From assembly GCF_000422505.1 (NCBI RefSeq), contig NZ_KE383866.1:186001-250000 (forward strand): DNA of 64,000 bases, given 5' to 3'. The DNA is from Paenibacillus pinihumi DSM 23905 = JCM 16419 (GTDB lineage Bacteria; Bacillota; Bacilli; Paenibacillales; Paenibacillaceae). Made by a program: the position numbers and the translations under genes. The notes under the pieces were generated by a model. That model made no database searches and had not been told where the DNA came from. It was given only the letters and a program-made list of their open reading frames with translations. This document shows, one piece after another, positions 7,561-15,945 of the stretch (position 1 is the first letter of the stretch; each line of letters opens with the position of its first letter).

Positions 7561-9093
7561 CTATGAATTAATTTGCGCGTAATGCGCGCTGAACTCCTCA
7601 ATGACTTTGTCCCCGCCTGCCTTGCGCCAGTCCTCAATCGCCTTTTGCCAGCCGGCCTCATCGGTTTTGCCCAAAATAAACTTCGTCCGGGCATCCTCGA
7701 TAATCGGCTTCAACTCATTTCCCTTTGTTGTCTGTGTATCGGATACAAGCGCATTGGACGGGTTGTTCACGGCAATTTCCTCATTGTCGCGAATCATCTT
7801 TCCGTATTTCTCCATGAGCGGGGTTTCCATCCCCGGCGTCTTTGCCGTATATTTCGCCACCTGCAATTGCAGATAGCTGGAGCCTACCTCCGTATCAAAC
7901 AGCTTTTGATCAATAAATACCGGCTTGCTGTCTTCCATCTTGTAATGCTTGCCCTCAGCTCCCCAGCCCAGCAGATCCAGCATCGTCTGATCGGACAGCT
8001 TGTCGAAGAAGTTCAAAATCTGCTTCAGCTCTTCCTCTGTCTTCACGCTCGATTTGGGGAACATGAACACGCTGTTGTATCCCTGTCCGCCCGGCGTACG
8101 CTCGCCCTTCGGCCCCTGGATGCGGCTGACCACATCGACATCGGCTCCCGGGAATGTCTTCGTCAGCGAAGCCTGGTAGGCAGCAGCATCAATCATATTG
8201 GAGATGACCATGCCTGCCTTGCCCTGATTGATGTCATCCTTCTTCTGCTGGTTGTTCAGCACCGGGAAGTCCTGCTTGATCAGCTTCTCATCATAGAGTT
8301 TCTTGTAAAATTTCATCGCCTCAAAATATTCCGGAGCCAAAAAGTCAGGGCTCAGCTTGCCGTCCTTGACCTCCCAGCCGTTGGGAGCACCCATGAACGA
8401 CGCAATTACATTGAAGCCTTCCATTGCCTTCTCTTCTGTTAATCCGACCGTATCCTGCTTTCCGTTTTTGTCCGGATCATCCAGTGTAAATGCTTTCAAG
8501 ACCGCATACAGATCATCAACCGTCTTTGGTTCACTCAGACCGACATTTTTCAGCCAGTCGCTGCGGTAGATGAGGCCGAACGTGGACAAATCTCTGGCGC
8601 GGTACAGGCCGTAAATTTTACCGTCCACCTTGATATTGTCGAATACAGCCTTGCTCATCTTGGACAAGTTCGGATAATCATCGATGTACGGGCCGATTTC
8701 CCAAAAGACGCCGGAGCGTACAGCGTTCAAAATATTCGAATCCTTGTTGTTTTGAACAAGCATCACCTTGGGAAGCTCGCCAGATCCGATCGTCACATTG
8801 ACCTTATCCTTGTACATCGAGTTCGGAACCCAGGAAATGTCCAGCTTCGAATTCGTATACGCTTCAACGGTCTTTTGCACGTCACTGTCAGCTTTCGGAG
8901 GTTCCGCATACATCAGGGACATAATGCTCAGCTTGAGCGGGCCTTGGGCCTCGCCTGTTGCGGTTTTGTCTTTGTCTGCAACGCCCCCCGGCTGATTCGC
9001 ATTTCCCCCGCAGCCTGCCAAGAGAGTGGTTCCGAGCAAGACCCCCATTGCCAGAATACCTGTTTTCTTCCATTTTGTCTGCCATTTCTTCAT
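7561..9093 (-). CDS. Extracellular solute-binding lipoprotein of a sugar ABC importer (LplA/LipO type)
   Basis: The product is 510 aa. The signal peptide ends in the lipobox LLAGC (Cys about residue 28), followed by a Gly/Asn-rich linker, so the protein is lipid-anchored outside the membrane. Its length and features such as YGLYRARDLSTFGLIYRSDWLKN fit family 1 solute-binding proteins of the LplA/YtcQ group. These bind oligosaccharides such as pectin- or xylan-derived sugars in Paenibacillus and Bacillus. GGGAGGAAATTCC precedes the ATG. It is the last gene of a three-gene operon after two permeases, an order usual for this group. The substrate cannot be read from the sequence. Confidence 0.9.
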   Translation of the reverse strand: MKKWQTKWKKTGILAMGVLLGTTLLAGCGGNANQPGGVADKDKTATGEAQGPLKLSIMSLMYAEPPKADSDVQKTVEAYTNSKLDISWVPNSMYKDKVNVTIGSGELPKVMLVQNNKDSNILNAVRSGVFWEIGPYIDDYPNLSKMSKAVFDNIKVDGKIYGLYRARDLSTFGLIYRSDWLKNVGLSEPKTVDDLYAVLKAFTLDDPDKNGKQDTVGLTEEKAMEGFNVIASFMGAPNGWEVKDGKLSPDFLAPEYFEAMKFYKKLYDEKLIKQDFPVLNNQQKKDDINQGKAGMVISNMIDAAAYQASLTKTFPGADVDVVSRIQGPKGERTPGGQGYNSVFMFPKSSVKTEEELKQILNFFDKLSDQTMLDLLGWGAEGKHYKMEDSKPVFIDQKLFDTEVGSSYLQLQVAKYTAKTPGMETPLMEKYGKMIRDNEEIAVNNPSNALVSDTQTTKGNELKPIIEDARTKFILGKTDEAGWQKAIEDWRKAGGDKVIEEFSAHYAQINS

Positions 9094-9158
9094 GGAATTT
9101 CCTCCCTATTATAAATTTTATGTGAAAGCCTTTCCGCCAGCAAGTGGCAGAAATTCGA

Positions 9159-10037
9159 TCAACCCTTTACGGAGCCCAACAGAACGCCTTTGGCAAAATG
9201 CTTTTGCAGGAAAGGATACACAAGCAGGATCGGAACCGTCGAAATAACGATGACAGCCATCTTGATAATTTGCGACGGCGGCGCAATATAGTTATGGTCA
9301 AACTGCGTCGAGTCCCCTATGCCCCCTTGGGACAAAATGACGATTTGGCGCAGCCATACCTGAATCGGCCACATGTCTGCATCATTGATATACAAAATCG
9401 CATTGAAAAAGGTGTTCCAGTGTCCCACTGCGTAAAATAATGCGAATGTCGCCAGCACCGGAGCCGATAGCGGCAGCACGATACGGAACAGCAGCCCGAA
9501 ATCATTGCACCCGTCAATCTTCGCCGCTTCCTCCAGCCCCTCCGGCAATTGCCGGAAAAAACTGACGACGACAATGAGGTTAAAAGCGCTAATCGCATTG
9601 GGAATCAGCAGCGCCCAATAAGTATTCAACAGCCCAAGCGCCTTCACGACGAGGAAAGTCGGGAGAATCCCGCCGTTGAACAGCATTGTGAACACCACCA
9701 GCATCATAAACAGATTGCGCCCGCTAAAATCCTGTCTGGACAGCGGATAGGCAAGCAGCGCCGTAAAGAGCAAATTAATGAGCGTCCCGGCTATCGTAAT
9801 GCCGACAGTTATCCACAAGCTTTGCAGAATCGTCCCGGTCGAGAAGATATATTTGTAGCCTTCCAGGGAAAAGGACGTCGGGAACAAAATAAACCCCCGG
9901 CGCAGCACTTCCTCCGGCTCGGCAAACGAGACCGACACGATATAGATGAACGGAACAATGGTTACGAAAGCCATCAGTCCCAGGAACGTATAGTTGAACC
10001 CGTCAAAAATGCGGCTGCCGATACTTCTGCCGATCAT
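9159..10037 (-). CDS. Carbohydrate ABC transporter permease (LplC/YtcP type)
   Basis: The product is 292 aa from the ATG at 10037, preceded by AAAGGAGATG; a longer frame starting in the upstream gene has no such site. It has six predicted membrane segments. The EAA motif, which contacts the ATPase, reads EEAAKIDGCNDFGLLFRIVLPLS. Family: binding-protein-dependent transport permease, MalG-like, LplC subgroup (ending in HFAKGVLLGSVKG). It lies 13 nt after its partner permease and forms the inner-membrane heterodimer with it. No ATPase gene is present in the operon. Confidence 0.9.
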   Translation of the reverse strand: MIGRSIGSRIFDGFNYTFLGLMAFVTIVPFIYIVSVSFAEPEEVLRRGFILFPTSFSLEGYKYIFSTGTILQSLWITVGITIAGTLINLLFTALLAYPLSRQDFSGRNLFMMLVVFTMLFNGGILPTFLVVKALGLLNTYWALLIPNAISAFNLIVVVSFFRQLPEGLEEAAKIDGCNDFGLLFRIVLPLSAPVLATFALFYAVGHWNTFFNAILYINDADMWPIQVWLRQIVILSQGGIGDSTQFDHNYIAPPSQIIKMAVIVISTVPILLVYPFLQKHFAKGVLLGSVKG

Positions 10038-10050
10038 GTCATCATCTCCT

Positions 10051-11004
10051 TTAAAAGAGGCCGCTTTCGCCGAATTTTTTGGCCAGCTTGTTCGCGCCGA
10101 CGACAAGCACCAGCCCGATTACCGATTTAAACAAACCAACCGCCGTGCTGTAACTGAACTGTCCCTGTTGAATACCGACATTGTAGACGTACGTGTCAAA
10201 CACTTCCCCGACCTCGCGGTTCATCGAGTTGAGCATCAGGAAAATCTGCTCGAAGCCCGTATCGAGGAACGAGCCCAGCCTTAAAATCAGCAAAATGACA
10301 ATGACGCTGCGGATCGCTGGAAGTGTAATATGCCACAGTTGTCTGAGCCGTCCTGCCCCGTCAATCCTGGCTGCCTCATAGAGCTGCTGATCAACTCCGG
10401 CAAGCGCCGCCAGGAAAATGATCGTGCCCCAGCCGGTTTCTTTCCAGACGACCTGGGCGATGATCATTGTACGGAACCATTCTTCCGACATCAGAAAATC
10501 TATTTTCGGCAGCCCGACCGCCGCCAGTATGTCATTGACAATCCCGCCTTCGGTGGTAAAGAAGATATACGAGATCCCCACAACCACAACCCAGGATACA
10601 AAATGCGGCACGTAAACGATCGTTTGAATAAAGCGCTTGAACATTTCCCTGCGAATTTCATTTAACAGCAGCGCCAGCAAAATCGGCAGCGGGAAGAAAA
10701 ACACCAGATTGTATAAGGCAAGCAGCAATGTATTGCGGAACAGCATTCCAAATGATGCATCGAAGAAAAAACGGTGAAAGTGATCGAAGCCTACCCATTT
10801 GCTGCCCAGCATGCCAAGCGACGGCTGATACTCCTGAAAAGAAATGAGCAATCCCCACATGGGAAAATATTTAAAAATGATAAAATAGAGCATTCCGGGA
10901 AGCGCCATCAGATAGAGCCATTTGTTCTTCATCAGCCGTGCCAGCTTTCGGCTGCCCGGCTGCCCGCCCGTTCCCCGCACCGGCAAAGTTGTCGTTTCCG
11001 CCAT
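10051..11004 (-). CDS. Carbohydrate ABC transporter permease (LplB/YteP type)
   Basis: The product is 317 aa from the ATG at 11004, placed by GAGGAGG 7 nt upstream. The first membrane helix is WLYLMALPGMLYFIIFKYFPMW split by the usual FPMWG motif of this subgroup. The EAA loop is QLYEAARIDGAGRLRQLWHI. It is the MalF-like half of the importer and first gene of the operon. It is transcribed from the 11005-11236 gap, after the terminator that closes the AraC regulator gene upstream. This regulator-then-importer order is common for LplABC systems, and the regulator probably controls the operon. Confidence 0.9.
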   Translation of the reverse strand: MAETTTLPVRGTGGQPGSRKLARLMKNKWLYLMALPGMLYFIIFKYFPMWGLLISFQEYQPSLGMLGSKWVGFDHFHRFFFDASFGMLFRNTLLLALYNLVFFFPLPILLALLLNEIRREMFKRFIQTIVYVPHFVSWVVVVGISYIFFTTEGGIVNDILAAVGLPKIDFLMSEEWFRTMIIAQVVWKETGWGTIIFLAALAGVDQQLYEAARIDGAGRLRQLWHITLPAIRSVIVILLILRLGSFLDTGFEQIFLMLNSMNREVGEVFDTYVYNVGIQQGQFSYSTAVGLFKSVIGLVLVVGANKLAKKFGESGLF

Positions 11005-11236
11005 TCGTCGTCCTCCTCGGTTATTCGATAGGGCCAGCATAAAGGAAGAGCCGGATTGCCAGCAATAATCCGCAGCGCTCCTATTGCCAAACCCCAGTCA
11101 CAGCAAGGGTTTAGCAAGTCCAGGTAATCATTTGCGGCACAGCGGATAATCATTTGGGAACAGGCGCAAACAGGCTAAAAAATGGTCGCACAGAAAACTT
11201 TGTCTGCTTCCGCAGCGTTCGTGCAGACATGGGTTC
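11005..11236. other. Promoter region of the sugar-importer operon
   Basis: No gene. The stretch lies between the regulator's terminator and the first permease and should hold the operon promoter and the AraC-type binding site, but I could not mark either with confidence. Confidence 0.4.
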
Positions 11237-11282
11237 TCAAAAAAGAAGCCTTGCTCTACATCAAGTAGAATCAAGGCTTCTC
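11237..11282 (-). terminator. Intrinsic terminator of the AraC-type regulator gene
   Basis: On the minus strand GAGAAGCCTTG pairs with CAAGGCTTC across an 18-nt region that folds further, followed by TTTTTT. Confidence 0.8.
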
Positions 11283-11315
11283 TCGCAATTGCATATTCAG
11301 TATGATGACCGCTGT

Positions 11316-13574
11316 TTACACCTCCGCCAGCTTCTGCTCCCTGTACTGCCCCGGCGTCATACCCTCCAGCTTGCGGAACTGCCGGATAAAATTTTGCGCA
11401 TTCGTATATTGGAGACGATCGGCAATTTCGGTCACCTTCATGCTCGTGCCGCTCAGCCAGCCCTTTGCCTTTTCATGCCGGTAGGAGGCCAGATACTCGC
11501 TGAAGTTCATCCCTGTCTCCTTGCGGAACATCCGTCGGACATAGTGCGAGCTGTAATTTAGCCGGGCCGCGCACTGATCCAGTGTCAAATCGCTGTCATA
11601 ATGGTCATGAATCAGCTCCAGAACCGACCGTGAAATGCTTTTACCGGAGGAGTCGTGGCGCTTGCGGGCAAGCTCAATCATCGGCTCAATCATTCCCGTC
11701 CGGAACCAGACTTCAATCTCCTGCGGTGTCTTTAATCCAAATAGCTGCTCATACTTATTCTGTCTGTCACGGGCGAACAGCTCCTCTGTGCCGCCTGTCT
11801 CATAGACCGTCCGGGCCAAATCTGTCAGCAGCATGGCAAAGGATACCCGGTAGAGCCGCGGGTCCGTTTCGATCCGCAGCACCTCCTGGATGAACTGGCG
11901 CAGCAGCTCATCCGCCCGGACGGCATCCAGGAAGGCAATTGCCTGTACCAGCTCAGATGCCAGATGATGCGGATAATAATGGCCTGCAGCCTGGGGCGGC
12001 TTCAGATCATCCAAATGCAGGATCGCCTTTTCTCCCAGCCGGAGCCGGTACTGCAGCGCCTCCTTTGCTTCAAGGAATGCCTGCGGCGTTGCATACATTT
12101 CATCGTACGGCCTGCTGATGCCCGCGCTGACCTTTAGCCCCAGATACTCGTCCACCGCCTTTTGCACGGATTCGGCCAGTGCGCTCAACTCCGCAAGCAG
12201 CGCTCCGTGGCTGTCCGCATCGCTCCCGACCAGTGTCACCTGGTAGTTGCCGACAGGCATGGCATGAATCCGCTGCGGCGGCGGTATCAGCTCTGAAGCG
12301 ATATTGTTCATCGCAAAAAGCAGCAAGTCCTGCTCGCGAACCTCGTATCGGGTCTGTTCAAGCGTGTCGATCTGCATCAGCAGCACGGCGTACTTGCGCC
12401 ACTCAGGAATCTGGAACTGCTGCAGCTTCTCCGCCAGCTCTCCAGGCAGCAGCTCCCCTTGGAGCAGCTTCAGCATAAAGTAGTCGACCAGTTGAACAGA
12501 CTGAATTTTCATCCGGTCCTCCAGCAGCTCATTGGATTGGTGAAGCAGGGCCAGGTGTGTGCTGATTCTGTGGAATTCGTCCCGTACGGTCTCGCTTCCC
12601 CCTGTAGCCTTGCCGGTACGCATTGTGAATTCGAGCAGCCGCCGCACCGGGAAATACATCCGTCTGGAGCCCCAATAGGAGAGCAGCGCAGCGATCAAGA
12701 CCAGTGCAAGACAAGCCGTGAAGGTGGCCCAGCCGATCAGGGCGGACTCCTTCTTCGCTTCCCCGAGCGGGATGACCGATACATAGGTCCAGTTGTTGTA
12801 ACGGGACTGATTATAGACAACGCTGCTGGACTCGCCCAGCACAACGCTGTTCAAATAGCCTTGTGGCTGCGCAGCAAGTTGAATATCCTTCACCCAAGGC
12901 TCAGACGCAATATTTTGACCGGTCAGTCTCCCTTCGCTATGTACGATAACATTCATTCTATCGTCCAGAATCATCGTCTCACCGGTTGAGAACCCGGCTG
13001 CAAGCAGCTTGATCAGTTCCCCTCCGGACATTCGAACGGACAAATACCCCCTCGGTTCAGCAGCATTAGCAGGAATCATCTTCACCAGCCGGATGCCTGT
13101 GAATCCGTCTCCTGGCTCCGGTGTCCAGCCGACATTATAGCCCCATTTCAAGTGGCTGATATCCTGTAATTTACCGTCCCCGAAATAAAAGCCGCCGTCC
13201 TTGATATACCAGCCGTGCTGCAGGCTATGCAATTCCACATCTTTGACGCCCAGCTCGTAGGTTTGTACGCCGAGCATTCCCTTCACTAGCAGATCAATGT
13301 CCTGAAAATCCTCGATTTTCAGCTCCTTGCCCACATCTCCGGTTACAAGCGGTGTCTCCGCAAAGCGCCCGGCTACCTGGTCAATAACTTTCAATATCTG
13401 CTCCACCCGGCTTTGTGACTGCTGCAATATAAAGACATTGGCTTCGTTAACCTTGGTCTGCACGGCAGAGGTCGACTGGAAAAAGGCATACATGCCCAAT
13501 GCGAGCAGCGGGACTGCGCTAATAAATATTGTAAACGCTATCATTTTTATCAGAAATGAATATCTTGATGACAT
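11316..13574 (-). CDS. Membrane-bound AraC-family sensor-regulator of sugar uptake
   Basis: The product is 752 aa. One membrane helix lies at about residues 12-32 and a second at about 275-300, enclosing an extracellular Cache-like sensor domain. A cytoplasmic linker domain follows (about 340-600). Two AraC helix-turn-helix units end the protein (about 645-750), with LTLDQCAARLNYSSHYVRR and the final GMTPGQYR. This one-protein architecture is common in Paenibacillus, where the regulator senses a sugar or its binding protein outside and activates the neighbouring LplABC-type importer; the importer starts 300 nt downstream. The ATG follows GGGGGAGTCT. It has its own terminator at 11237-11282. 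Confidence 0.9.
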   Translation of the reverse strand: MSSRYSFLIKMIAFTIFISAVPLLALGMYAFFQSTSAVQTKVNEANVFILQQSQSRVEQILKVIDQVAGRFAETPLVTGDVGKELKIEDFQDIDLLVKGMLGVQTYELGVKDVELHSLQHGWYIKDGGFYFGDGKLQDISHLKWGYNVGWTPEPGDGFTGIRLVKMIPANAAEPRGYLSVRMSGGELIKLLAAGFSTGETMILDDRMNVIVHSEGRLTGQNIASEPWVKDIQLAAQPQGYLNSVVLGESSSVVYNQSRYNNWTYVSVIPLGEAKKESALIGWATFTACLALVLIAALLSYWGSRRMYFPVRRLLEFTMRTGKATGGSETVRDEFHRISTHLALLHQSNELLEDRMKIQSVQLVDYFMLKLLQGELLPGELAEKLQQFQIPEWRKYAVLLMQIDTLEQTRYEVREQDLLLFAMNNIASELIPPPQRIHAMPVGNYQVTLVGSDADSHGALLAELSALAESVQKAVDEYLGLKVSAGISRPYDEMYATPQAFLEAKEALQYRLRLGEKAILHLDDLKPPQAAGHYYPHHLASELVQAIAFLDAVRADELLRQFIQEVLRIETDPRLYRVSFAMLLTDLARTVYETGGTEELFARDRQNKYEQLFGLKTPQEIEVWFRTGMIEPMIELARKRHDSSGKSISRSVLELIHDHYDSDLTLDQCAARLNYSSHYVRRMFRKETGMNFSEYLASYRHEKAKGWLSGTSMKVTEIADRLQYTNAQNFIRQFRKLEGMTPGQYREQKLAEV

Positions 13575-13643
13575 AGACTCCCCCGAATGATGGATGTAAT
13601 AAATTCCATTGTACCATAATCAGGTATTAATGGGGGAGAGTTC

Positions 13644-13844
13644 TTGCAGGAAAATGATTCACACATACTAAAAACATTGTATCTGCCAAACAGCAGATGG
13701 AAGCTGCAAGTTGTCGGTCCGCACAGAGAGGCAGCAGGAAAACAGTCATTGACATTCCCCTGTGAATATATCATCGAGCGCCCGGATGTTCAATTCCTGG
13801 CGCCCCGCCTGTTGACGTTGCTTTCGTTCAATCTTTTCGGATGA
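13644..13844 (+). CDS. Possible small protein, 66 aa, TTG start
   Basis: An open frame begins at a TTG that has a good GGGGGAG ribosome site 5 nt upstream and encodes a 66-residue protein with no family I recognise. Composition is unremarkable (RWKLQVVGPHREAAG in the middle, ending LLSFNLFG). It could be a real small gene, the remains of a larger one, or chance. The 375-bp gap that contains it (13575-13952) holds nothing else except the PadR promoter. Confidence 0.25.
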   Translation: MQENDSHILKTLYLPNSRWKLQVVGPHREAAGKQSLTFPCEYIIERPDVQFLAPRLLTLLSFNLFG

Positions 13845-13889
13845 AGGTTCTTTTTCTGTTGCACTACGGAATTATCAGGAACACCTATT

Positions 13890-13934
13890 TAGACAACCTC
13901 CGAACAATATGTTACTATTAACATACAATGTTAA
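13890..13934 (+). promoter_or_regulatory. PadR promoter with overlapping palindromic operators
   Basis: TAGACA (13890) and TACTAT (13913) are 17 nt apart and make a plausible promoter. Two overlapping dyads cover the -10: ATGTTA-4-TAACAT (13909-13924) and TTAACAT-3-ATGTTAA (13918-13934). PadR proteins bind ATGTnnnnnnnACAT-type dyads, so autorepression is likely. Confidence 0.6.
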
Positions 13935-13952
13935 CGAAAAGGATGGTATTTG

Positions 13953-14483
13953 ATGTCAATAAAACTGGCGATTTTGGGACTTCTAAGCTGGAAACCATCA
14001 ACCGGTTATGATCTCAAAAAAATGATTGAGGATTCCTCCTTCATGCACTGGTCAGGCAATAACAATCAAATCTATAAATCTTTAGTCCAGCTGCTTGAGG
14101 ACGGCTGGGTGACCCATGAGGTGCAACACCAGGAAAGCTCACCGTCCAAGAAGATATATACCATTACAGACAAGGGACTTGCAGAACTGCGCAACTGGGT
14201 TGACTCGTCCCCCGAGCTTCCGGAGCTCAAGAAAGGCTTTTTAACCCAATTGGCCTGGGCTGACCAGCTGAATTCCAAGGAACTGGATGACTTGTTGTCC
14301 CGCTATGAGGCAGAGATCAGCTTGCATCTTGCCTTGCAGGAAGAAAAGAAGCGCAGAAGCTTGTATGTCCCCAACCGGACAGAGCGTGAAGCCTGTCTGT
14401 GGGAGATGATTGCGGAAAATATCATCTCGTCTTACAGAAATGAGCTGCTATGGGTACAGCAGCTTCGTCAGAAGCTTGTGTGA
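13953..14483 (+). CDS. PadR-family transcriptional regulator
   Basis: The product is 176 aa. The winged-helix PadR domain spans residues 1-80: IKLAILGLLSWKPSTGYDLKK is the family's diagnostic start, and the wing ends at KIYTITDKGLAELRNWV. A C-terminal coiled-coil dimerisation domain (Vir_act_alpha_C-like) follows. PadR proteins repress detoxification or efflux genes and release DNA when they bind phenolic or drug ligands. The ATG at 13953 follows AAAAGGATGG. It is convergent with an SDR gene (18 nt between the stops), which may be its target or merely a neighbour. Confidence 0.9.
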   Translation: MSIKLAILGLLSWKPSTGYDLKKMIEDSSFMHWSGNNNQIYKSLVQLLEDGWVTHEVQHQESSPSKKIYTITDKGLAELRNWVDSSPELPELKKGFLTQLAWADQLNSKELDDLLSRYEAEISLHLALQEEKKRRSLYVPNRTEREACLWEMIAENIISSYRNELLWVQQLRQKLV

Positions 14484-14501
14484 TCAGGATTAAAAATAAT
14501 T

Positions 14502-15413
14502 TTAACGATAACCGGAAGCATTCGCCGGTTTGCCTGCATCCTGTACTTCTTCGATATACCGCCAACAGTCCGGCTGTGAGCCGTCAAGATCATAAAAACC
14601 ATACACTTGGGCAAGCTGGCCGCTCGAAACCGAGTCACCGTTCCACCTGGCGACTTCCGGGTCGCCAGCCAGTGCGGCAATAGCACGCCCTATATACCTC
14701 GGCGTTTCCGAGATTATAAAATGAGGCTCCTTCTCTGTGGCATCCCGCCAATTTTCCTCTTTTACACCAAAGTGTTCCAGCATAATTTCAGAGCGCATCC
14801 ACCCCGGAGTCACTGCTACAGCAGTGCAATAATAGGGTGCAAGTTCATGGGCTAAAGACCGGGCCATGCGGATGACTGACGACTTAGCCAGATCGTAAAA
14901 CATTGATAAACGGTAATTTTGATTATTGTATTCTGCCGTGCCGTCCGTGATCTCAACGACCAGCCCATTCTTATTTCGGATTAATAAGGGAAGTGCAAAG
15001 TGGCTTGTAATAATATGCGTGTCAATCGCAAGCCGGAGCATCCGGAACCCCTGGTCAAGGGAATGTTCCCACACGGGCACTTGCCACTGTATCAAGTTCT
15101 CGCCTCCCCATATATCGTTTACCAGTATGTCCAGCCTCCCCTGCTCATTCTCAATGCGGGCAATTAGAGCCTGAACCTGGACAGGGTCCAAATGATCGAC
15201 TTGAACCGCGATCCCGCAGCCTCCCGCCCTATTCACAAGTTCAGCGGTTTCTTCAATCGTTTCTGGACGATTGTATTCAGAGCGCTGTGCCCGTGTTGTG
15301 CGTCCTGTCACATAGACAGTAGCTCCAGCTGCTCCTAATTCGACTGCAATCCCTCTGCCTGCACCACGCGTGGCACCTGCCACCAAAGCCACTTTTCCAT
15401 CTAAATATTTCAT
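14502..15413 (-). CDS. Short-chain dehydrogenase/reductase family oxidoreductase
   Basis: The product is 303 aa, longer than a typical 250-aa SDR. The cofactor loop is AGATRGAGRGIA (the usual GIG has become GRGIA), and RTTRAQRSEYNRPETIEE suggests NADP preference. FYDLAKSSVIRMARSLA holds a YxxxK. The usual NNAG is replaced by VNDIWGGE, a feature of a distinct SDR subgroup annotated only as oxidoreductases. Substrate unknown. A strong dyad and a TATAAT lie just upstream (15440-15484), so the gene is individually regulated. Confidence 0.85.
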   Translation of the reverse strand: MKYLDGKVALVAGATRGAGRGIAVELGAAGATVYVTGRTTRAQRSEYNRPETIEETAELVNRAGGCGIAVQVDHLDPVQVQALIARIENEQGRLDILVNDIWGGENLIQWQVPVWEHSLDQGFRMLRLAIDTHIITSHFALPLLIRNKNGLVVEITDGTAEYNNQNYRLSMFYDLAKSSVIRMARSLAHELAPYYCTAVAVTPGWMRSEIMLEHFGVKEENWRDATEKEPHFIISETPRYIGRAIAALAGDPEVARWNGDSVSSGQLAQVYGFYDLDGSQPDCWRYIEEVQDAGKPANASGYR

Positions 15414-15457
15414 GATCTGTTACTCCTCTCATCTTGTCTGCTGTCCATTATATATTC

Positions 15458-15484
15458 TTAATACGTCATATTGTGTCGTATTAA
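15458..15484. promoter_or_regulatory. Palindromic operator upstream of the SDR gene
   Basis: TTAATACG and CGTATTAA form a perfect 8-bp inverted repeat around an 11-nt centre. It overlaps the -35 region of a minus-strand promoter whose TATAAT lies at about 15449-15454. The spacing suits a TetR-type repressor; no such gene is in the window. Confidence 0.5.
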
Positions 15485-15921
15485 TAGAACTAGAAAATCC
15501 GGAAGTCTTGAACGCAATCTCAAAAATACTGCGCTAGGAGGCAGAACAAGTATGAGTTTTTCAAGGGAGTCCGGATCTCCCCAGAGAGAAGCTTCCTTTG
15601 TGTGAAATGTATACCCGGCCCGGCTAGGCGGACAGCCCGTTCTACTTCGAATAACATTGGCATGACACGCTTTTACAGGTCGTTGAATGTTGTTTACAAG
15701 CCATTACAGTTGACCTCTATCGCATCCTTAAAGCAAAACCTTTTTTCAATCTTCTGCGGTTTTAAGCCATGCTTCTATCTCAGAGATAATCTTAGCATAG
15801 CGAATAATTGAATTTATCGTCCCCGTTACTTGGGAAGTCCCCATTCTTTGTTCAACAATCGTAATTTTAAACATAATTGTCGTAAAACCATCCCTTACAT
15901 CCATTCTCAATAATTGAAATA
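15485..15921. other. Gap without a supported gene
   Basis: The only thing of note is an AGGAGG at 15536 followed by a 17-codon frame from the ATG at 15552. It is too short to call and has no similarity I recognise. Confidence 0.35.
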
Positions 15922-15945
15922 ATGAGCGAAAAGGGGTGGTTCGCT

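Noticed and set aside
7573-8442. Long open frame opposite the solute-binding protein
   Set aside because: It mirrors a strong lipoprotein gene in antisense, has no ribosome site and has low-complexity His/Leu/Arg composition.
9549-10130. 193-codon frame opposite the permease genes
   Set aside because: Antisense shadow rich in Arg/Gln/His with no start signal; the minus-strand permeases have full motifs.
15552-15605. 17-codon frame with perfect AGGAGG site
   Set aside because: Too short, with no homology I recognise; kept only as a remark in the gap entry.
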